Origin: Thiotrichaceae bacterium UBA4486
GTDB taxonomy: Bacteria; Pseudomonadota; Gammaproteobacteria; Eutrophobiales; Eutrophobiaceae
Assembly: GCA_002389045.1 (NCBI GenBank)
Contig: DGNS01000015.1
Location: 355,440-419,439, forward strand
Direction: 5' to 3'
Length of the DNA stretch: 64,000 nucleotides
Shown: piece by piece, positions 1 to 8,600 of the stretch
How the letters are laid out: every line of letters starts with the position of its first letter
How positions within the stretch are numbered: position 1 is the stretch's first letter
Program-made: the position numbers and the translations under genes
The notes under the pieces: generated by a model
What the model was told of the DNA's origin: nothing
Databases searched by the model: none
What the model saw: only the letters and a program-made list of their open reading frames with translations

Positions 1-24
1 CCACTCACCACTCACCACTCACCA
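1..24. repeat. Heptanucleotide tandem repeat (CCACTCA)n
   Basis: Three direct copies of the seven-base unit CCACTCA run up to the stop codon of the degS-like gene. The array is cut by the window edge, so its full length is unknown. Other seven-base arrays with different units lie at 32424, 32513, 34782 and 36094. Confidence 0.8.
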
Positions 25-1128
25 TCATTGCAGAAGATTAGGCCGGCGATTGACTGTTACTTCGATGGTTTTTTCTTCCCAGCCGCGCATAATTTTTACA
101 TTAATACGGGTCCCCGGCTGGTAGTCCGAGATCATACGGATGACCTGTCCCGGATCGGTGACCGGTTTATCATCGATGCTGACAATGATATCGCCCGGCA
201 TCATCCCGGCATTATGCGCCGGGCCATTTTCATAGATGCCGGCTATGAGTACACCGGTCTGGCCGAGATCCGCCTGTTCGAGGATTATCGGTGACAGAAT
301 CTGTGCCTCGATGCCCAGCCAGCCGCGTTCCACGCTGCCCCGGGCAATGATCTGGTCCATGACATCAATGGCGATATTCACCGGTACCGCAAGGCCGATA
401 CCCTGGGAACCGCCGGTGTTGGAGATCATGGCCGAATTCAGCCCGATCATGGCGCCATCAACGTTGACCAGTGCGCCTCCGGAATTACCCGGATTGATGG
501 CCGCATCGGTCTGGATGAAGTTTTCGGCGCTGGTAATACCGAGGCGAGTGCGACCCATGGCACTGATGATGCCCTGGGTTACGGTCTGTCCGAAATCGAA
601 AGGATTGCCGATGGCCAGCACCACATCACCGGTTTGCATGCGGGTTGGGTCGCCGATGGTAATGCTTGGCAATGCATCCATGTCGGTTTTCAGCACGGCC
701 ACATCAGTGCCCGGATCACTGCCCATCAGTGTAGCTGTACCGTTGCGTCCGTCGGCGAGAGTGATGCTGATCGAATCCGCATCACGGACAAGGTGGGCGC
801 TGGTGAGAATATAACCCTCGGGGCGGATGATCACGCCGGACCCCAGGTTGTTGCGGCGCTGGTTCGGCGTCGCCGGCACTTTACCGAAAAAGCGTTTGAA
901 AATAGGATCCTGGAACAAGGGATGGGTCTGTTGCTGGAAATAGCTGGAGGCATAGACATTGACCACGGCCGGGGCGCTGCGGGCCACGGCCGCACGGTAG
1001 GTGTGTGTGGCCGTGTTGTCGGTGTTGCTATTCAACCATTCAGGGTTGAACAGCAATACGATCAGGGCCAGGCTCATGCCGGCCATGATGGATTGCAGAA
1101 TAAAGATGATGGTCTTGCGGGTCAGCAT
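25..1128 (-). CDS. degS: DegS/AlgW-like periplasmic serine endoprotease
   Basis: This 367-residue trypsin-like protease has one N-terminal membrane anchor (about residues 8-28), a protease domain and a single C-terminal PDZ domain. Visible catalytic motifs are TSAHLV (His), DPGTDVAVL (Asp) and the serine motif GNSGGAL. One PDZ domain, membrane anchoring and this length fit DegS/AlgW rather than DegP, which has two PDZ domains and a cleaved signal. In the family it senses misfolded outer-membrane proteins and cleaves the anti-sigma factor RseA/MucA; no rse/muc genes are in the window. It is transcribed divergently from petABC, close to where related genes lie in Pseudomonas. The exact orthology (DegS against a short DegQ) is inferred. 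Confidence 0.88.
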   Translation of the reverse strand: MLTRKTIIFILQSIMAGMSLALIVLLFNPEWLNSNTDNTATHTYRAAVARSAPAVVNVYASSYFQQQTHPLFQDPIFKRFFGKVPATPNQRRNNLGSGVIIRPEGYILTSAHLVRDADSISITLADGRNGTATLMGSDPGTDVAVLKTDMDALPSITIGDPTRMQTGDVVLAIGNPFDFGQTVTQGIISAMGRTRLGITSAENFIQTDAAINPGNSGGALVNVDGAMIGLNSAMISNTGGSQGIGLAVPVNIAIDVMDQIIARGSVERGWLGIEAQILSPIILEQADLGQTGVLIAGIYENGPAHNAGMMPGDIIVSIDDKPVTDPGQVIRMISDYQPGTRINVKIMRGWEEKTIEVTVNRRPNLLQ

Positions 1129-1174
1129 AGTGTTATCGTGTTATTGATTCGGATCAAATAGCGCAACCAAAACC

Positions 1175-1202
1175 CTGCCAGTTTAATTGATCATGATATA
1201 AT
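1175..1202 (+). promoter_or_regulatory. Probable sigma-70 promoter of petABC
   Basis: A perfect -10 box TATAAT lies at 1197-1202, with a weak -35 candidate CTGCCA at 1175-1180 and 16 bases between. It is about 40 bases upstream of the petA start, in the divergent degS/petA intergenic region. Confidence 0.55.
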
Positions 1203-1241
1203 GCCGGTACTGCTGATTCACAGGTTTTGGGGAAATTTCCA

Positions 1242-1835
1242 ATGAGTAATGAAGTTATGAACAGTAATCGGCGCCGTTTTCTGACCGCGGCGGCGACCGT
1301 GGTGGGAGGCGCAGGCGTCGTGGCAACAGCGGTTCCTTTTATTTCCACGCTGACACCGAGCGCCCGGGCCCGGGCTATTGGCGCCCCGGTGGAGATCGAT
1401 CTTAGTGATCTGGCGCCGGGCGGGCTCAAAATCGAACAGTGGCAGGGCAAGCCGATCTGGATTTTGCGCCGCAATGACGCGGATCTTTCCGGCCTGGAAC
1501 AACTCGACGACAAGCTCAGGGATCCCGATTCGGAAGTGGAACAGCAGCCTGATTATGCCAGCGACAAATATCGCTCCATCAAACCTGAATACCTGATCGT
1601 GGTCGGTCTTTGTACTCATCTTGGATGTTCGCCCAGCTACGTGCCGCAGGATGAGGATCATTCGCTGGGGGATGACTGGCTGGGCGGGTTTTTCTGTCCC
1701 TGTCACGGCTCCAAGTTTGATCTTGCGGGGCGTGTCTATGCAGGCGTTCCGGCGCCGACCAACCTGCTGGTGCCGCCACACAAGTACCTGAGCGACACCC
1801 GGGTACTGATTGGCGATGATTCGGGAGTAAGCTGA
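1242..1835 (+). CDS. petA: Ubiquinol-cytochrome c reductase Rieske iron-sulfur subunit
   Basis: This is the Rieske 2Fe-2S subunit of the cytochrome bc1 complex, which takes electrons from ubiquinol at the periplasmic face of the inner membrane. An RRRFLT motif followed by a hydrophobic stretch is a Tat-type uncleaved signal anchor. The cluster ligands are in CTHLGC (from residue 124) and CPCHGS (from residue 152), typical of bc1-type Rieske proteins. The ATG at 1242 is preferred, preceded by GGGGAAA, over an in-frame TTG at 1227. The stop overlaps the petB start by one base, so the operon petA-petB-petC is translationally coupled. Confidence 0.97.
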   Translation: MSNEVMNSNRRRFLTAAATVVGGAGVVATAVPFISTLTPSARARAIGAPVEIDLSDLAPGGLKIEQWQGKPIWILRRNDADLSGLEQLDDKLRDPDSEVEQQPDYASDKYRSIKPEYLIVVGLCTHLGCSPSYVPQDEDHSLGDDWLGGFFCPCHGSKFDLAGRVYAGVPAPTNLLVPPHKYLSDTRVLIGDDSGVS

Positions 1836-3064
1836 TGGAGAAAGTGACTCAGGCATTGAACGGTCTGCTCGGCTGGGTGGATGACCGCTTTCCGCTCTCG
1901 AAGATGTGGAATGAGCACCTGGCTAGGTACTACGCCCCCAAAAATTTCAATTTCTGGTATTTCTTCGGTTCCCTGGCGCTGTTCGTGCTGGTGATCCAGA
2001 TCGTCACCGGCATCTGGTTGACCATGAATTACAAGCCCTCCGCGGAGCATGCCTTTGCTTCGGTGGAATACATCATGCGTGATGTGGAATGGGGCTGGTG
2101 GATGCGCTATATGCACTCTACCGGGGCTTCGGCTTTCTTCATCGTCATCTATTTGCACATGTTCCGCGCGCTGCTCTATGGTTCTTACAAGAAACCGCGC
2201 GAACTGCTCTGGCTTACGGGCATGATCATCTATTTCACCCTCATGGGTGAGGCCTTCTTCGGTTACCTGTTGCCCTGGGGGCAAATGTCCTACTGGGGCG
2301 CGCAGGTCATCATTTCCCTGTTTGGCGCCCTGCCGTGGATCGGGGATGACCTGGCCCTGCTCATCCGCGGCGATTTCGTGGTCTCCGATGTGACCCTGAA
2401 CCGCTTCTTCTCGCTGCATGTGATAGCCCTGCCGCTGGTGCTCTGTGGCCTGGTTGCGGCTCATATCCTGGCGCTGCACGAAGTCGGGTCCAATAACCCT
2501 GACGGTATCGAGATCAAGAAAAACAAGGACGCCAACGGCGTCCCTCTGGATGGTATTCCCTTCCATCCCTATTACACGGTCAAGGATATTGTCGGCGTGG
2601 TGGTGTTTCTGATCTTTTTCTGCGCGGTAGTGTTCTTTGCCCCTGAGATGGGCGGCTATTTCCTCGAACACGCCAACTTTATTCCGGCAGATCCACTGAA
2701 AACCCCGGAACACATCGCCCCGGTCTGGTACTTCACGCCGTTCTACGCCATATTGAGGGCGGTGCCGAATCAGCTTGGTGGTGTCATCGCCATGGGTGCA
2801 TCCACCGTGCTGTTCATGTTCCTGCCATGGCTGGATCGCAGCCCGGTCAAATCGATACGTTATCGCGGGCGCAAGTACAAAACGGCGTTGGCGCTGTTTG
2901 TGATCAGTTTTATCACTCTTGGTTATCTGGGCATGCAGCCGGCGACACCGACATTTACCTGGATAGCACGGTTTTTCTCGGTGATATATTTTGCATTTTT
3001 CCTGTTAATGCCGTTTTACACCCGGACGGATGATGACAAACCGGTGCCGGAGAGGGTGAGGTAG
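1835..3064 (+). CDS. petB: Cytochrome b of the bc1 complex
   Basis: This 409-residue multi-spanning membrane protein carries the two b hemes and the quinone sites of complex III. It is a full-length bacterial cytochrome b (fused N- and C-terminal parts), with heme-ligand regions such as HSTGAS and YLHMFR in the second and third helices and a PEWY-equivalent loop that reads PVWYFTPFYAILR. Its ATG shares a base with the petA stop. petC begins one base after its stop. Products assemble with the Rieske subunit and cytochrome c1 in the inner membrane. Confidence 0.97.
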   Translation: MEKVTQALNGLLGWVDDRFPLSKMWNEHLARYYAPKNFNFWYFFGSLALFVLVIQIVTGIWLTMNYKPSAEHAFASVEYIMRDVEWGWWMRYMHSTGASAFFIVIYLHMFRALLYGSYKKPRELLWLTGMIIYFTLMGEAFFGYLLPWGQMSYWGAQVIISLFGALPWIGDDLALLIRGDFVVSDVTLNRFFSLHVIALPLVLCGLVAAHILALHEVGSNNPDGIEIKKNKDANGVPLDGIPFHPYYTVKDIVGVVVFLIFFCAVVFFAPEMGGYFLEHANFIPADPLKTPEHIAPVWYFTPFYAILRAVPNQLGGVIAMGASTVLFMFLPWLDRSPVKSIRYRGRKYKTALALFVISFITLGYLGMQPATPTFTWIARFFSVIYFAFFLLMPFYTRTDDDKPVPERVR

Positions 3065-3065
3065 C

Positions 3066-3818
3066 ATGATGAGAACAATCACACTCTTTACCCTGATTGC
3101 CCTTTTGCCGGCCCCGGGATTCGCTGCCGGCGGCGGTGTAAAACTCATGCACGCCGATGTCGATCTCGGTGACAAGGAGTCCCTGCAGCGGGGCGCGGCA
3201 ACGTTTGTGAATTATTGCATGGGTTGTCATTCGGCTTCCTACATGCGCTACAACCGTATCGGCAAGGATCTGGGGATCAGCGATGATGTACTGGAGTCCA
3301 ACTTTATCTTCAATCCGGAAGACAAGGTAGGCGATACCATGGAGATTGCCATGCGCAAAAGCGATGCCGAAAACATCTATTTTGCCGTCAACCCGCCGGA
3401 CCTGTCAGTCATCGCCCGTTCCCGGGGTGCTGACTGGCTGTATACGTACTTCATGACTTTCTACAAGGACGAGTCCCGCCCCATGGGGGTAAATAACCTG
3501 GTATTCAAGGATGTGGGTATGCCGCACGTGCTCTGGCAAAAACAGGGCATGCAGGCACCGGTATACGAAATGGTCAGAACCGCTGATGGCGGCGAGAAGA
3601 AGGTGATCACGGGGTTGGAACAGATTTCCCGGGGCTCACAATCAACCGAAGAATACCAGCAGACGGTCCGGGACCTGGTGAATTTCCTGGTCTATCTGGG
3701 TGAACCGGCCCAGCTCAAGCGCAAAACGGTCGGCTTCTGGGTGCTGTTTTACCTGATCGTGCTGTTACTGCCGGTGGTGTATCTCTTGAAAAAGGAATAC
3801 TGGCGCGATATCCACTGA
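3066..3818 (+). CDS. petC: Cytochrome c1 of the bc1 complex
   Basis: This 250-residue c-type cytochrome passes electrons from the Rieske protein to soluble cytochrome c. It has a Sec signal peptide ending near AAGG, the covalent heme motif CMGCH at residues 51-55, a methionine-containing region (VGMPHV) that may supply the axial ligand, and a C-terminal membrane anchor (about residues 222-241) followed by a positively charged tail. It is the last gene of the petABC operon, immediately upstream of sspA as in many gammaproteobacteria. Confidence 0.96.
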   Translation: MMRTITLFTLIALLPAPGFAAGGGVKLMHADVDLGDKESLQRGAATFVNYCMGCHSASYMRYNRIGKDLGISDDVLESNFIFNPEDKVGDTMEIAMRKSDAENIYFAVNPPDLSVIARSRGADWLYTYFMTFYKDESRPMGVNNLVFKDVGMPHVLWQKQGMQAPVYEMVRTADGGEKKVITGLEQISRGSQSTEEYQQTVRDLVNFLVYLGEPAQLKRKTVGFWVLFYLIVLLLPVVYLLKKEYWRDIH

Positions 3819-3840
3819 CCGCGTAGTGTGATTTTTATTG

Positions 3841-3846
3841 TATAAT
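3841..3846 (+). promoter_or_regulatory. Probable -10 box for sspAB
   Basis: A perfect TATAAT sits 31 bases upstream of the sspA start, in the 59-base gap after petC. No convincing -35 box lies at standard spacing, although CTGACC at 3815-3820 is near. It suggests sspAB can be transcribed apart from petABC. Confidence 0.45.
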
Positions 3847-3877
3847 CGCGCTCCTTTTTCAATCTTACGAGGGTGTA

Positions 3878-4540
3878 ATGGGTAGCATGGCCAATCGGCG
3901 CTCAATCATGGTGTTATATTCGGATCCTGACGGATTGTTGGGCCACTGCACCCGTCTGGTGTTGGCGGAAAAGGACATCAACGTGGAAATCAATTTCGTC
4001 CAGGAGGGAGAGCGGCCCGAGGAGCTGGCAGAGTTGAATCCCTACAATTCAATACTGACACTGATCGATCGCGATCTGGTCCTCTATGATGCCCAGATCA
4101 TCATGGAATATCTGGACGAGCGTTTTCCTCACCCGCCCCTGTTGCCCGTGGATCCGGTCAACCGCGCCAGCAATCGCCAGTTACGCTACCGGGTCATGCG
4201 TGATCTGTACAGCCTCATCAATGACATCGAGGGTGATAATGACATCGCCGCGGCCAATGCCCGTAAAACCCTGCGCGATAACCTCACTGCGATAGCCCCG
4301 GCATTTGCACAAAAACCCTTTTTCATGTCCGATGAGTACACCCTGGTGGACTGCTGTATGGCACCGCTGTTATGGCGTTTGCCCCTGTACGGTGTCAAGT
4401 TGCCGGGTTCGGCCAAGCCGTTGCTGGCATACGCCGATCGCCTGTTCGAAAAGCCGGCATTCAAGAGCAGCCTTTCCGGCGCCGAGAAGGAGATGCGCGA
4501 GGACTACTTTCATAACCGTCCCGGTGTGAATTTATCGTGA
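3878..4540 (+). CDS. sspA: Stringent starvation protein A (GST-fold RNA polymerase partner)
   Basis: This 220-residue protein has an N-terminal thioredoxin-like and a C-terminal helical glutathione-S-transferase domain, as in SspA. The family binds RNA polymerase with sigma-70 and supports stationary-phase and acid-stress expression rather than acting as a transferase. Visible family features are the region YSDPDGLLGHCTRLVLAEK, where GSTs have their active site, and IMEYLDERFPHPPLLP. The chosen ATG is preceded by GAGGG; ATGs at codons 4 and 11 are alternatives. Its TGA overlaps the GTG start of sspB, an arrangement conserved with petABC upstream. Confidence 0.95.
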   Translation: MGSMANRRSIMVLYSDPDGLLGHCTRLVLAEKDINVEINFVQEGERPEELAELNPYNSILTLIDRDLVLYDAQIIMEYLDERFPHPPLLPVDPVNRASNRQLRYRVMRDLYSLINDIEGDNDIAAANARKTLRDNLTAIAPAFAQKPFFMSDEYTLVDCCMAPLLWRLPLYGVKLPGSAKPLLAYADRLFEKPAFKSSLSGAEKEMREDYFHNRPGVNLS

Positions 4541-4929
4541 CTTCCAATCGCCCCTATCTGATACGGGCGCTGTATGAATGGATTCTGGACAACCGCCACA
4601 CCCCGTACCTTCTGATCAACGCGGACAAGGCTGACGTCAATGTGCCCCGGCAATTTATCGAAGATGGAAAAATCATCCTCAATATTTCACCGTCGGCGGT
4701 ACAGGATCTTGAACTTGGAAACGAGTGGGTACTGTTCAGCGCACGGTTCAGTGGCAACCGATTCGATATCCAGGTGCCGGTGCAGGCCATCATGGCCGTC
4801 TATGCGCGGGAAAACGGCCAGGGCATGATATTTCCAGAAGAGGAAGATACGGCCGCCGGGGAAAAGTCACCAACCGCGGATGCCGATACGAACAAGGCCG
4901 GTAAACCGCACCTGAAGGTCATCAAGTAA
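4537..4929 (+). CDS. sspB: ClpXP protease specificity-enhancing factor SspB
   Basis: This 130-residue adaptor delivers SsrA-tagged proteins to ClpXP. The N-terminal two-thirds matches the SspB substrate-binding domain (RPYLIRALYEWILDN, then HTPYLLIN). It is followed by an acidic flexible linker and ends in HLKVIK, the short ClpX-binding tail of the family. It starts with GTG overlapping the sspA stop by four bases, so expression is coupled to sspA. Confidence 0.95.
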   Translation: MTSNRPYLIRALYEWILDNRHTPYLLINADKADVNVPRQFIEDGKIILNISPSAVQDLELGNEWVLFSARFSGNRFDIQVPVQAIMAVYARENGQGMIFPEEEDTAAGEKSPTADADTNKAGKPHLKVIK

Positions 4930-5028
4930 ACGCTGCGTTGTACTATCGAAGCAACTGTAACCACGGTCTGCTGCGCGATACCGGCATTCGGCCAGTGCCG
5001 GGCAAACGAGGAATCCGTGGCCGTTGTA

Positions 5029-5610
5029 TTAATCCGTGTACTGAAACAGCCTGACGACTTTTTGCACGCCGCCCGTTTTTCGGGCGATGTCGGTGGCGCG
5101 GTCGGCTTCTTCACGTGTCACCAGCCCCATCAGATAGACGACGCCAGCTTCAGTCACCACCTTGATAGCCATACCGTTGATATCCTGGGCAGTTATTAAT
5201 TTTGTTTTAAGCTTTGATGTAATTACGCTGTCACTGCTTCGTGCGAGCAGTGAGCTGGGGGCGGCTACGGAGATTTCATCATAGACATGAACGACCTTGT
5301 CAATACCACGCACCAGTTCGACCGCCTGGCGTTTCAGGGCTTCCGTGGGCGCCTCGCCGGAGAGCAGGACACGCATATTGTAACTGGTAACGTTGATATG
5401 GGCCTGCTCATTGAGTTCCTTGTTTTCAAAAATCATCCTGGTTGCCTTGAGTTCAATGGATTGATCCTCGATCACGGTTCCGGCGGTACGCCGGTCAGCG
5501 GCCAGTGATGCAGCCGTGGCGCCGCCACCGACCACGACTGCGGCGCAGCCGTGCAGGGTTGTGATAACAATCAGAATCGCTGCCAGTCGGTATAATGTGC
5601 TTTTAGTCAT
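5029..5610 (-). CDS. dolP: BON-domain outer-membrane lipoprotein DolP (YraP)
   Basis: This 193-residue lipoprotein has a lipobox ending LHGC, with the acylated cysteine at residue 22. Two BON (phospholipid-binding) domains follow, the first about residues 45-115 and the second about 120-190. DolP helps maintain outer-membrane integrity and localises to the division site in E. coli. It is the last gene of the lpoA-yraN-diaA-dolP cluster, five bases after diaA. The second position after the acylated cysteine is Ala, which fits outer-membrane sorting. Confidence 0.9.
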   Translation of the reverse strand: MTKSTLYRLAAILIVITTLHGCAAVVVGGGATAASLAADRRTAGTVIEDQSIELKATRMIFENKELNEQAHINVTSYNMRVLLSGEAPTEALKRQAVELVRGIDKVVHVYDEISVAAPSSLLARSSDSVITSKLKTKLITAQDINGMAIKVVTEAGVVYLMGLVTREEADRATDIARKTGGVQKVVRLFQYTD

Positions 5611-5615
5611 AAATA

Positions 5616-6206
5616 CTATTCCTGTCCCAGTAACTGTCGGTCGATAAGGTCGCAGATCGAATGAATGATCATCAGATGTACTTCCTGGATACGTGCGGTT
5701 GACCAGCTCGGCACACGGATTTCGATGTCCGTTTCGTGCATGAGGTCGGCCATCTGGCCACCGTCGCGCCCGGTCAGGGCGACAACATTCATATTCCGAT
5801 CGTGGGCGGCATCGATGGCGTGAATGATATTGTGTGATTCACCGCTGGTGGAAATCGCCAGCAACACATCGTCAGCATGGCCCAGGGCGCGGATCTGCTT
5901 GGAAAATATATCGGCGTACTGGTAGTCGTTGGCGATGGAGGTGATGGTTGACGTATCCGTGGTCAGGGCGATGGCCGGCAGACCGGGACGTTCCATCTCG
6001 AAGCGGTTGAGCATTTCCGACGAGAAATGCTGGGCGTCGCCGGCCGACCCGCCGTTACCACAGCTCAGTATCTTGTTTTCACTGAGCAGGCAGCGGGTCA
6101 TCAGCGTCGCTGCCGCTGCAATCGGTTCGGCAATTTGGTCAACGCATTCAGTCTTGAGCTGTATGCTTTCGTTGAAATTATCTTTAATACGCTGGATCAG
6201 ATCCAT
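5616..6206 (-). CDS. diaA: SIS-domain protein DiaA/GmhA-like
   Basis: This 196-residue single SIS (sugar isomerase) domain protein has the glycine/serine-rich loop CGNGGSAGDAQHFSSE and a second phosphosugar-binding loop ISTSGESHNI. The family splits into GmhA (sedoheptulose-7-phosphate isomerase) and DiaA, which binds DnaA and times replication initiation. The yraN-diaA-dolP context favours DiaA, but isomerase activity cannot be excluded from sequence alone. It lies 46 bases downstream of yraN and five bases before dolP. Confidence 0.85.
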   Translation of the reverse strand: MDLIQRIKDNFNESIQLKTECVDQIAEPIAAAATLMTRCLLSENKILSCGNGGSAGDAQHFSSEMLNRFEMERPGLPAIALTTDTSTITSIANDYQYADIFSKQIRALGHADDVLLAISTSGESHNIIHAIDAAHDRNMNVVALTGRDGGQMADLMHETDIEIRVPSWSTARIQEVHLMIIHSICDLIDRQLLGQE

Positions 6207-6252
6207 GGGTCAGTTCCAAAAGCCGGTTGATACCTGGAAAATTGCCGGGACA

Positions 6253-6627
6253 TTATGCCTGAAACGCGTCTCTTATCCAGTCAATCGTCGGCTTGTCGAG
6301 ATTCCCGGTGACGGTGACCACATCGAAGCGGTAACAGTAGTTATCAGGATTTTTCAAAGATTGCAGGTACTGTAGCGCGGTTTTGGTGATGCGTTGGCAC
6401 TTTCTGGCATCGATGGTCTCGGCGGCATTCAGGATACGGTTGTTCCTGCGGTAGCGGACCTCGACGAAGGCAATGATACCGCCGTCACGCATGATCAGGT
6501 CAATTTCGCCGAAACGGCCCCGGTATTTGCGGGTCAGGGTGATCAGGCCCGAAACTTCGAGATGTTGGCAGGCGATGGTTTCGGCCCGATCCCCTGTCGT
6601 GGTGGTGGCTACCTGCCGTGAATTCAA
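6253..6627 (-). CDS. yraN: YraN family (UPF0102) endonuclease-like protein
   Basis: This 124-residue protein of the UPF0102 family has a restriction-endonuclease-like core. The visible motif is GEIDLIMRDGGIIAFVEVRYR, shown here in two parts: GEIDLI and FVEVRYR, which hold the Asp/Glu residues of a PD-(D/E)XK-type site. In this family position 1 after the valine is usually lysine (VEVK); here it is arginine, a common variant. Its function is not established. The start overlaps the lpoA stop by four bases. Confidence 0.9.
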   Translation of the reverse strand: MNSRQVATTTTGDRAETIACQHLEVSGLITLTRKYRGRFGEIDLIMRDGGIIAFVEVRYRRNNRILNAAETIDARKCQRITKTALQYLQSLKNPDNYCYRFDVVTVTGNLDKPTIDWIRDAFQA

Positions 6628-8507
6628 GGCTGACTGCCGACGACGGGTTGCGGCAGACCATCAACGAACTGTGCCCAGGCCAGGTAGTGCTGGATGCGCC
6701 CCTGGTCGGCCACATAGAGATTACCGGTCGCGCCACTGAAGCGTTTGCCGCTGTCCGCTGCCAGACCCGGCAGGCCGGGAATGACCGAGTAAGCGTCGTA
6801 ACCCAGCGCGTAGAGCCGTTGATAATTGGCAGCTGATTGCGGCCAGGTTTGCCCGATCACGGATTTGGCCCGGTTGTGATAAAAGTCCGGGTCAATTGTC
6901 CACGGCACATCGGCAAACAGGATCCGGTTCATATCGGCATCACGCACCGGGTCGGGTTGACCGGAGTACACATGCGATGTGGCGTATACGGGTAAATCAC
7001 CGGCCCTGAGAAAGCGAATATGCGGCATGACCTGGCGGGCGATGTCCGGTGGACTGGCAATAAAGATAAAATCAGCGTCCTGGCGGCGGCGTTCCTCACC
7101 GTGAATGCTGCGGTTGAGTACGGCGCGCAGTTCCCGGGTTCTCTCCTTGCTGCTGTCGGTGTTCAGCAGCCTGCGTATCGGTTCGGAATAATCCTCGGTT
7201 TCGCTGTCATACACCGCGTGTTCCAGTAATACGCCACCGAGTTCCTGCCAGCGTTCACGAAAGGCCGTCAAAACACGATTGCCCCATTCATCACCGGTGC
7301 TGATAGCCAGCGCCCGGGCATGGCCGTCAAACCAGGCCCGCTCGGCGACCTGCATGGCTTCGTCTTCCGGGGACAGGGTCAACTGAAAAAAATTAACGCC
7401 CGGTTTAACGCTTTCAAAAGCAGCATTGTTCAAATCTCCGTCAAAGTAATTCAGCACCATGGTTTTGGTGGTGATGCTGCCTTGTTGCAACAGTCTGTCA
7501 ATAGCGGTTTTTTCCAGTGGGCCGATGATGAAATCCGCGCCTTCACTGACGGCGTTCTGGTATTGCTCGATGATGTTGAGACTGTCCGTGTTGTAAAAGC
7601 GGATACGGGTATTGGCATCATCGCTGTCGTACCAGGCAGCGACAAAGCCATCGCGAATGGCCCGCGATGCATCGGCAAATCGTCCCGAGAACGGTAACAG
7701 CAGGGCCAGGTTCTGTGGGCGCGTGGCCAGCTCCTCGCTACTGACAATGAGGCCGGGGACAATCTCCGCCAGCGCTCCGTGATCCGGGTAGCGGGCCGAC
7801 CAGTCTTCGAGTACGAGTTTGAGGTTTTTCGGATTCGCCATGTGGGTACGGTAAATCAACGCCAGCTCACCCCAACCGGCTCCGGCCGGCGCATCCGCGG
7901 CGCGCAGCTCTTCCAGCCCGGCATTGTCGAGTTTTTCCAGCAGTTGCCACAGTGCCGCGTTATTGTCGCTGTGCTCGGCCGGAGAGCCGGGCAGGGTACT
8001 CAGGGTCAGGCGATCCGACAGCGCTTCCCGCCACAAACCGAGTTGTTCCAGCGCGGCGGCCTTGATATCGTACCAGGCGCTTTTCAGATTGCCGGGCGCC
8101 GTGTCTACGGGTTCGGGTCCGAGCGTCTCCACGGCAGTCCGGGCGTCCCCCCGTGCCAGTGCGATGCGGGCTATCAGCACGGTTTTCTGCAGCGAACGGA
8201 TCTGTTCATCATCTTTTTCTACAAGAGTGAGAATTTCCTCGGCCCGGTTGTAATCAGCGGCCTCGACCAGCGCCGCGGCGGCCTTCAGCCGGTATTCATC
8301 GGCCCGTGCGCCATCCGCTTCGGCCAGCGCCAGGTAGGCGTCCGCTGCCGCCAGGAAATCACCGCTGTCGATGAATTGCGTGGCCTGTTGCTGTTGTTGC
8401 AGTAAGGCTTCGTCATCGAGCGATTTCGTCTGGCTGGCCGGACCGCAGGCGCTGACAAAAAGCAGTAACAGGCACAGGGATCGTGAGAACATATATTTTT
8501 GCATCAT
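6624..8507 (-). CDS. lpoA: LpoA-type penicillin-binding protein activator
   Basis: This 627-residue outer-membrane lipoprotein has its lipobox cysteine at residue 21 (FVSAC). The N-terminal part (about 30-250) is a TPR-like helical domain, and the C-terminal part (about 265-610) is a periplasmic-binding-protein fold (IALLLPFSGRFADAS in this family; here LALLLPFSGRFADASRAI). LpoA activates the peptidoglycan synthase PBP1a from the outer membrane. It heads a minus-strand operon with yraN and is divergent from rsmI, with a 93-base gap holding both promoters. Confidence 0.92.
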   Translation of the reverse strand: MMQKYMFSRSLCLLLLFVSACGPASQTKSLDDEALLQQQQQATQFIDSGDFLAAADAYLALAEADGARADEYRLKAAAALVEAADYNRAEEILTLVEKDDEQIRSLQKTVLIARIALARGDARTAVETLGPEPVDTAPGNLKSAWYDIKAAALEQLGLWREALSDRLTLSTLPGSPAEHSDNNAALWQLLEKLDNAGLEELRAADAPAGAGWGELALIYRTHMANPKNLKLVLEDWSARYPDHGALAEIVPGLIVSSEELATRPQNLALLLPFSGRFADASRAIRDGFVAAWYDSDDANTRIRFYNTDSLNIIEQYQNAVSEGADFIIGPLEKTAIDRLLQQGSITTKTMVLNYFDGDLNNAAFESVKPGVNFFQLTLSPEDEAMQVAERAWFDGHARALAISTGDEWGNRVLTAFRERWQELGGVLLEHAVYDSETEDYSEPIRRLLNTDSSKERTRELRAVLNRSIHGEERRRQDADFIFIASPPDIARQVMPHIRFLRAGDLPVYATSHVYSGQPDPVRDADMNRILFADVPWTIDPDFYHNRAKSVIGQTWPQSAANYQRLYALGYDAYSVIPGLPGLAADSGKRFSGATGNLYVADQGRIQHYLAWAQFVDGLPQPVVGSQP

Positions 8508-8600
8508 GTGGTAAATTGTTGGATGGGCGTTTCGCTGTTTGATTCCGGGATCTGCTATCGGATTTCAGGGCCTGCTTGATTTTTCCAACCGGGGTGTCAT

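Noticed and set aside
1736..2713. A 325-codon open frame antisense to petB
   Set aside because: It mirrors the codon structure of cytochrome b, has no recognisable domain and no ribosome site; a shadow of a G+C-rich gene.
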